Shown here: positions 59,762-64,000 of the stretch, piece after piece | Position numbering within the stretch: the first letter of the stretch is position 1 | How the letters are laid out: each line of letters starts with the position of its first letter | Origin: Dechloromonas sp. H13 | GTDB lineage: Bacteria > Pseudomonadota > Gammaproteobacteria > Burkholderiales > Rhodocyclaceae | Assembly (NCBI RefSeq): GCF_009469615.1 | Contig: NZ_SSXX01000003.1 | Span: 353,697 to 417,696, forward strand | DNA length: 64,000 nt | Reading direction: 5' to 3' | The notes under the pieces: model-generated | Told to the model about the DNA's origin: nothing | Databases searched by the model: none | Seen by the model: only the letters and a program-made list of their open reading frames with translations | Position numbers and translations under genes: made by a program

Positions 59762-59798
59762 CCGGTTGCGGTCGACCGGGAAAAACCGGCAAATCTGG
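59762..59798 (+). repeat. Dispersed repeat at the GFA/clpB-copy junction
   Basis: CCGGTTGCGGTCGAC, then GGGAAAAACC, GGC and AAATCTGG. One of the clearest copies. Although outside a gene, it keeps an open frame reading VAVDREKPANLAQ. Confidence 0.85.
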
Positions 59799-59804
59799 CG
59801 CAAT

Positions 59805-59833
59805 GAAAAACGGCGGGGTCAGCCCCCGCCGTT
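59805..59833 (-). terminator. Terminator copy after the clpB 3' fragment
   Basis: Arms AACGGCGGGG (59809-59818) and CCCCGCCGTT (59824-59833). It corresponds in position to the terminator after the intact clpB. Confidence 0.65.
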
Positions 59834-59854
59834 TCCTTTCCTGCCACGCCCGAT

Positions 59855-59963
59855 TCAGGCTTTCGCGAAACGCATGATGCCGTTTTCGCACACCACGCGG
59901 ATCGTGTCCTTCGGCCCGAAGCGGCCTTCGAGGATGCCTTTCGCCAGCGGGTTTTCCAGTTGC
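59855..59963 (-). pseudogene. Duplicate of the clpB 3' end
   Basis: The last 36 codons of clpB are repeated here: [20 protein letters not shown], then [15 protein letters not shown] and stop. By hand alignment 12 of 109 bases differ from the intact gene end (61111-61219). Upstream the similarity stops abruptly, so there is no ATPase. The downstream hairpin and repeat element are duplicated too. An open frame of 79 codons covers it but is not a gene. Confidence 0.9.
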
Positions 59964-60002
59964 CTGATGTAAGCGGCGCAGCGGGCAAAACCGCGAAAAA
60001 CC

Positions 60003-60038
60003 GGTTGCTGCGGTCGACCCCGCAAAAGAGGCAAATTC
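60003..60038 (+). repeat. Dispersed repeat upstream of the amidohydrolase
   Basis: GGTTGCTGCGGTCGAC, then GCAAAAGA, GGC and AAATTC. It lies in the 175-base gap between the clpB fragment and the next gene; nothing else in the gap is recognised. Confidence 0.75.
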
Positions 60039-60138
60039 AAAGGGTAATCTGGGAACGGCGCCTTTTTGGCAACCCGTGGCAGAGGAACGAACACCGGCCT
60101 ACCCTGTCGCAGGGCAAAGAACTCGTCAAGGCTACGCC

Positions 60139-60969
60139 ATGAAACACAAGATTCTTGCCCTGCTCCTTTGTTTAGGCCTCGGCGTCAGGGTTGCCGCCGC
60201 CGAGCCGATGCCGCTCTTCGACGCCCATCTCCACTACAACTGGGAACCGACCCCGAGGGTCGCCACCGGCGAGGCGCTCCGTCTCTTCGAAGCGGCCGGC
60301 GTGCGCGGCATCCTGGCCAACAGCCGGCCCAACACGGGAACCCACGCCTTGTATGCCGTCCGCTCGGACAAGCTGCAGGTCGTGCCCTTCCTGCGCCCAT
60401 ACCGGGTGCGTGCCGATGTGCAGACCTGGTTCAACGACCCGCAGACGATGACGCTAATCGAAGAGGAATACCAGCGCCACGGCTATTTCGTTGGCATCGG
60501 CGAGTTTCATCTGCATGGCGTGGAAGCGCGCAGCCCGGTCGTCGCGCAGATGGTCCGCTTCGCCCGCGGGCGCAAGCTGATGCTGCATGCCCACAGCGAT
60601 GTCGCAGCGCTGGAAACCCTCTTTTCGCTTTACCCGGAAGCCCGCATCATCTGGGCGCATACCGGCTTTTCATTGCCGGCTGCCGAAGTCGAGCGCATGC
60701 TCCGCACCTACCCCGGCCTGGTTGCAGAACTCTCCTATCGCAGTGGCATCAGCGACGGCTCAGGAAAGATTTCCGCCGAGTGGCACCAACTGTTCGAGCG
60801 CTACCCGGAGCGCTTCCTGCTCGGCTCCGATACATGGATCGATGAGCGCTGGGATAGCTACGGGCAAATCATGGGTGGCTACCGGCCGTGGCTCGAACAG
60901 TTGCCGCCTGGCGTAGCGCGGCAGATTGCCTGGGGCAACGCCGTCCGCTTGTTTGGTCTGAGGCCATGA
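60139..60969 (+). CDS. Exported TIM-barrel metal-dependent hydrolase (amidohydrolase-like)
   Basis: 276 residues. Signal peptide (ILALLLCLGLGVRVAAAE), then an amidohydrolase-type barrel: metal motif FDAHLHYN, second histidine pair GEFHLHG, HAHSD, WAHTGFS and the final aspartate in LLGSDTWIDERW, ending GNAVRLFGL. It should act in the periplasm on an unknown substrate. It lies between the intact clpB and the duplicated clpB 3' end, which suggests it arrived with, or was enclosed by, that duplication. Confidence 0.85.
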   Translation: MKHKILALLLCLGLGVRVAAAEPMPLFDAHLHYNWEPTPRVATGEALRLFEAAGVRGILANSRPNTGTHALYAVRSDKLQVVPFLRPYRVRADVQTWFNDPQTMTLIEEEYQRHGYFVGIGEFHLHGVEARSPVVAQMVRFARGRKLMLHAHSDVAALETLFSLYPEARIIWAHTGFSLPAAEVERMLRTYPGLVAELSYRSGISDGSGKISAEWHQLFERYPERFLLGSDTWIDERWDSYGQIMGGYRPWLEQLPPGVARQIAWGNAVRLFGLRP

Positions 60970-61002
60970 CGTGCGAGGACACCCGCTAAGGTTCGCAACC
61001 GG

Positions 61003-61040
61003 CCTCCTGCGGTCAACCGGGAAAAGCAGCCAAAATCCGG
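61003..61040 (+). repeat. Dispersed repeat variant at a convergent junction
   Basis: CCTCCTGCGGTCAAC (GTCAAC instead of GTCGAC), then GGGAAAAG, GCC and AAAATCCGG. It is the counterpart of the copy at 59762 in the clpB-end duplication. Confidence 0.7.
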
Positions 61041-61054
61041 GAACCAGTTTTTTC

Positions 61055-61092
61055 AGTTAAAAAATAACGGCGAGGCAACCAGCCTCGCCGTT
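61055..61092 (-). terminator. clpB rho-independent terminator
   Basis: Perfect 11-base arms (61066-61076, 61082-61092) with a 5-base loop, followed on the minus strand by ATTTTTT. Confidence 0.85.
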
Positions 61093-61110
61093 TCCTTTTC
61101 GCCCGCTGCT

Positions 61111-63693
<2,583 letters not shown>

Positions 63694-63728
63694 GCTGTCT
63701 CCCTTCGGGAATTTTTTCGATACCCGGA

Positions 63729-63756
63729 AGATGAGGACGACGCCCCGGATTTCAAC
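63729..63756 (-). promoter_or_regulatory. Sigma-32 (heat-shock) promoter of clpB
   Basis: -35 GTTGAAA (63750-63756) and -10 CCTCATCT (63729-63736) are 13 bases apart, each one base from the sigma-32 consensus (CTTGAAA, CCCCATnT). The -10 lies 36 bases before the ATG. Confidence 0.75.
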
Positions 63757-63819
63757 TCCCGGGAGGGTAAGCTACCGGCCAACTGCGACCATCCATCCGT
63801 GCCGTAAAGCCGCCGTTCG

Positions 63820-64000
63820 AGCGACTGGTTCACTCTGAAACTTGCCATCCGGCCTACGCGAACAACTCGGCCTGTGAATCGCCCCGGCATTACTAGACAC
63901 TCTGTAGCCGGTTGAAATACTGGTTTTCGAACTCTACCGGAGAAACGTCGTTTGCATAACCGTGACGACGTTTCGGGTTGTAGAACATCTCGATGTAGTC
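63820..64000 (-). mobile_element. End of an IS3-family insertion sequence (partial)
   Basis: The element enters from the right edge. Its outer end is probably close to 63820, where GACTGGTTCACTCTGAAAC resembles IS3-family terminal repeats. The exact boundary and target duplication cannot be fixed without the other end. It stops about 60 bases short of the clpB promoter. Confidence 0.7.
63893..64000 (-). CDS. IS3-family transposase OrfB, C-terminal fragment
   Basis: The last 35 codons of a DDE transposase: DYIEMFYNPKRRHGYANDVS, then PVEFENQYFNRLQSV and a TAG stop. The FYNxKRRHG and SPxxFE pattern is diagnostic for IS3-family integrase cores. The rest lies beyond the window, so whether the element is complete is unknown. 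Confidence 0.92.
   Translation of the reverse strand, partial: DYIEMFYNPKRRHGYANDVSPVEFENQYFNRLQSV

Noticed and set aside
59855..60094. 79-codon open frame as an independent gene
   Set aside because: Its C-terminal half is a copy of the clpB end and its N-terminal half is non-coding-like sequence. It is treated as a fragment.

Overview
The window is GC-rich and packed with genes. It reads as the chromosome of a betaproteobacterium, most likely of the order Rhodocyclales (Dechloromonas/Azonexus-like). Supporting signs are a full isc operon, a DUF3460 gene, a tsaB-rimI-UDG cluster, several multihaem cytochromes and many c-di-GMP enzymes. I saw no tRNA, rRNA or CRISPR array, and no gap without a gene exceeds 300 bases.

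Layout. 1-5.6 kb: 3' part of typA, a START-like protein, a truncated haemoglobin, a diguanylate cyclase and a YgiQ radical SAM protein. 5.6-8.9 kb: a CHASE2-phosphatase facing an OmpA-like/FecR pair. 8.9-16.9 kb: one minus-strand run (lysR, alr, radA, GGDEF-EAL, FtsX-like permease). 17-24.6 kb: lplT, uracil-DNA glycosylase, rimI, tsaB, an OmpR/EnvZ-type pair, thpR, ispF, ispD. 24.6-28.3 kb: an MgtC/DUF4010 transporter followed by the complete AmmeMemoRadiSam trio. 28.4-35.6 kb: a dihaem cytochrome c, DUF2784, then mfd-aroG-serB. 35.6-43.8 kb: cysE, then iscR-(second desulfurase)-iscS-iscU-iscA-hscB-hscA-fdx-iscX-DUF2237, then a DUF3460 gene. 44-48.2 kb: a four-gene redox cluster (octahaem cytochrome, membrane cytochrome b, monohaem protein, thioredoxin-DsbD-like protein) behind a likely FNR/Anr box. 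48.2-54.5 kb: a decayed glutamate dehydrogenase, putA, a class V aminotransferase and a CBS protein. 54.6-61 kb: lytic transglycosylase, DUF1684, DUF2502, a spermidine-synthase-like membrane fusion, a GFA protein, a stray copy of the clpB 3' end and an exported amidohydrolase. 61.1-64 kb: clpB behind a sigma-32-type promoter, and the end of an IS3-family element running off the window.

The most unusual signal is not a gene. A 36-38 base dispersed repeat built on GTTGCGGTCGAC, followed by an A-rich stretch, GGC and AAATT, occurs at least 15 times on both strands. Several copies lie between genes, especially at convergent gene ends. Others lie inside reading frames (ClpB, PutA, AmrA, MltB, UDG, a cysteine desulfurase), where they mostly encode the same short peptide, around Val-Ala-Val-Asp-x-Pro-Glu. 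This resembles the in-frame palindromic elements known from Rickettsia. I have not seen it described for this group, but I could not search.

Metabolic themes: Fe-S cluster assembly and sulfur (cysE/isc), anaerobic respiration (octahaem cytochrome, cytochrome c), c-di-GMP signalling, isoprenoid precursors, and proline catabolism ending at a glutamate dehydrogenase that is now broken.
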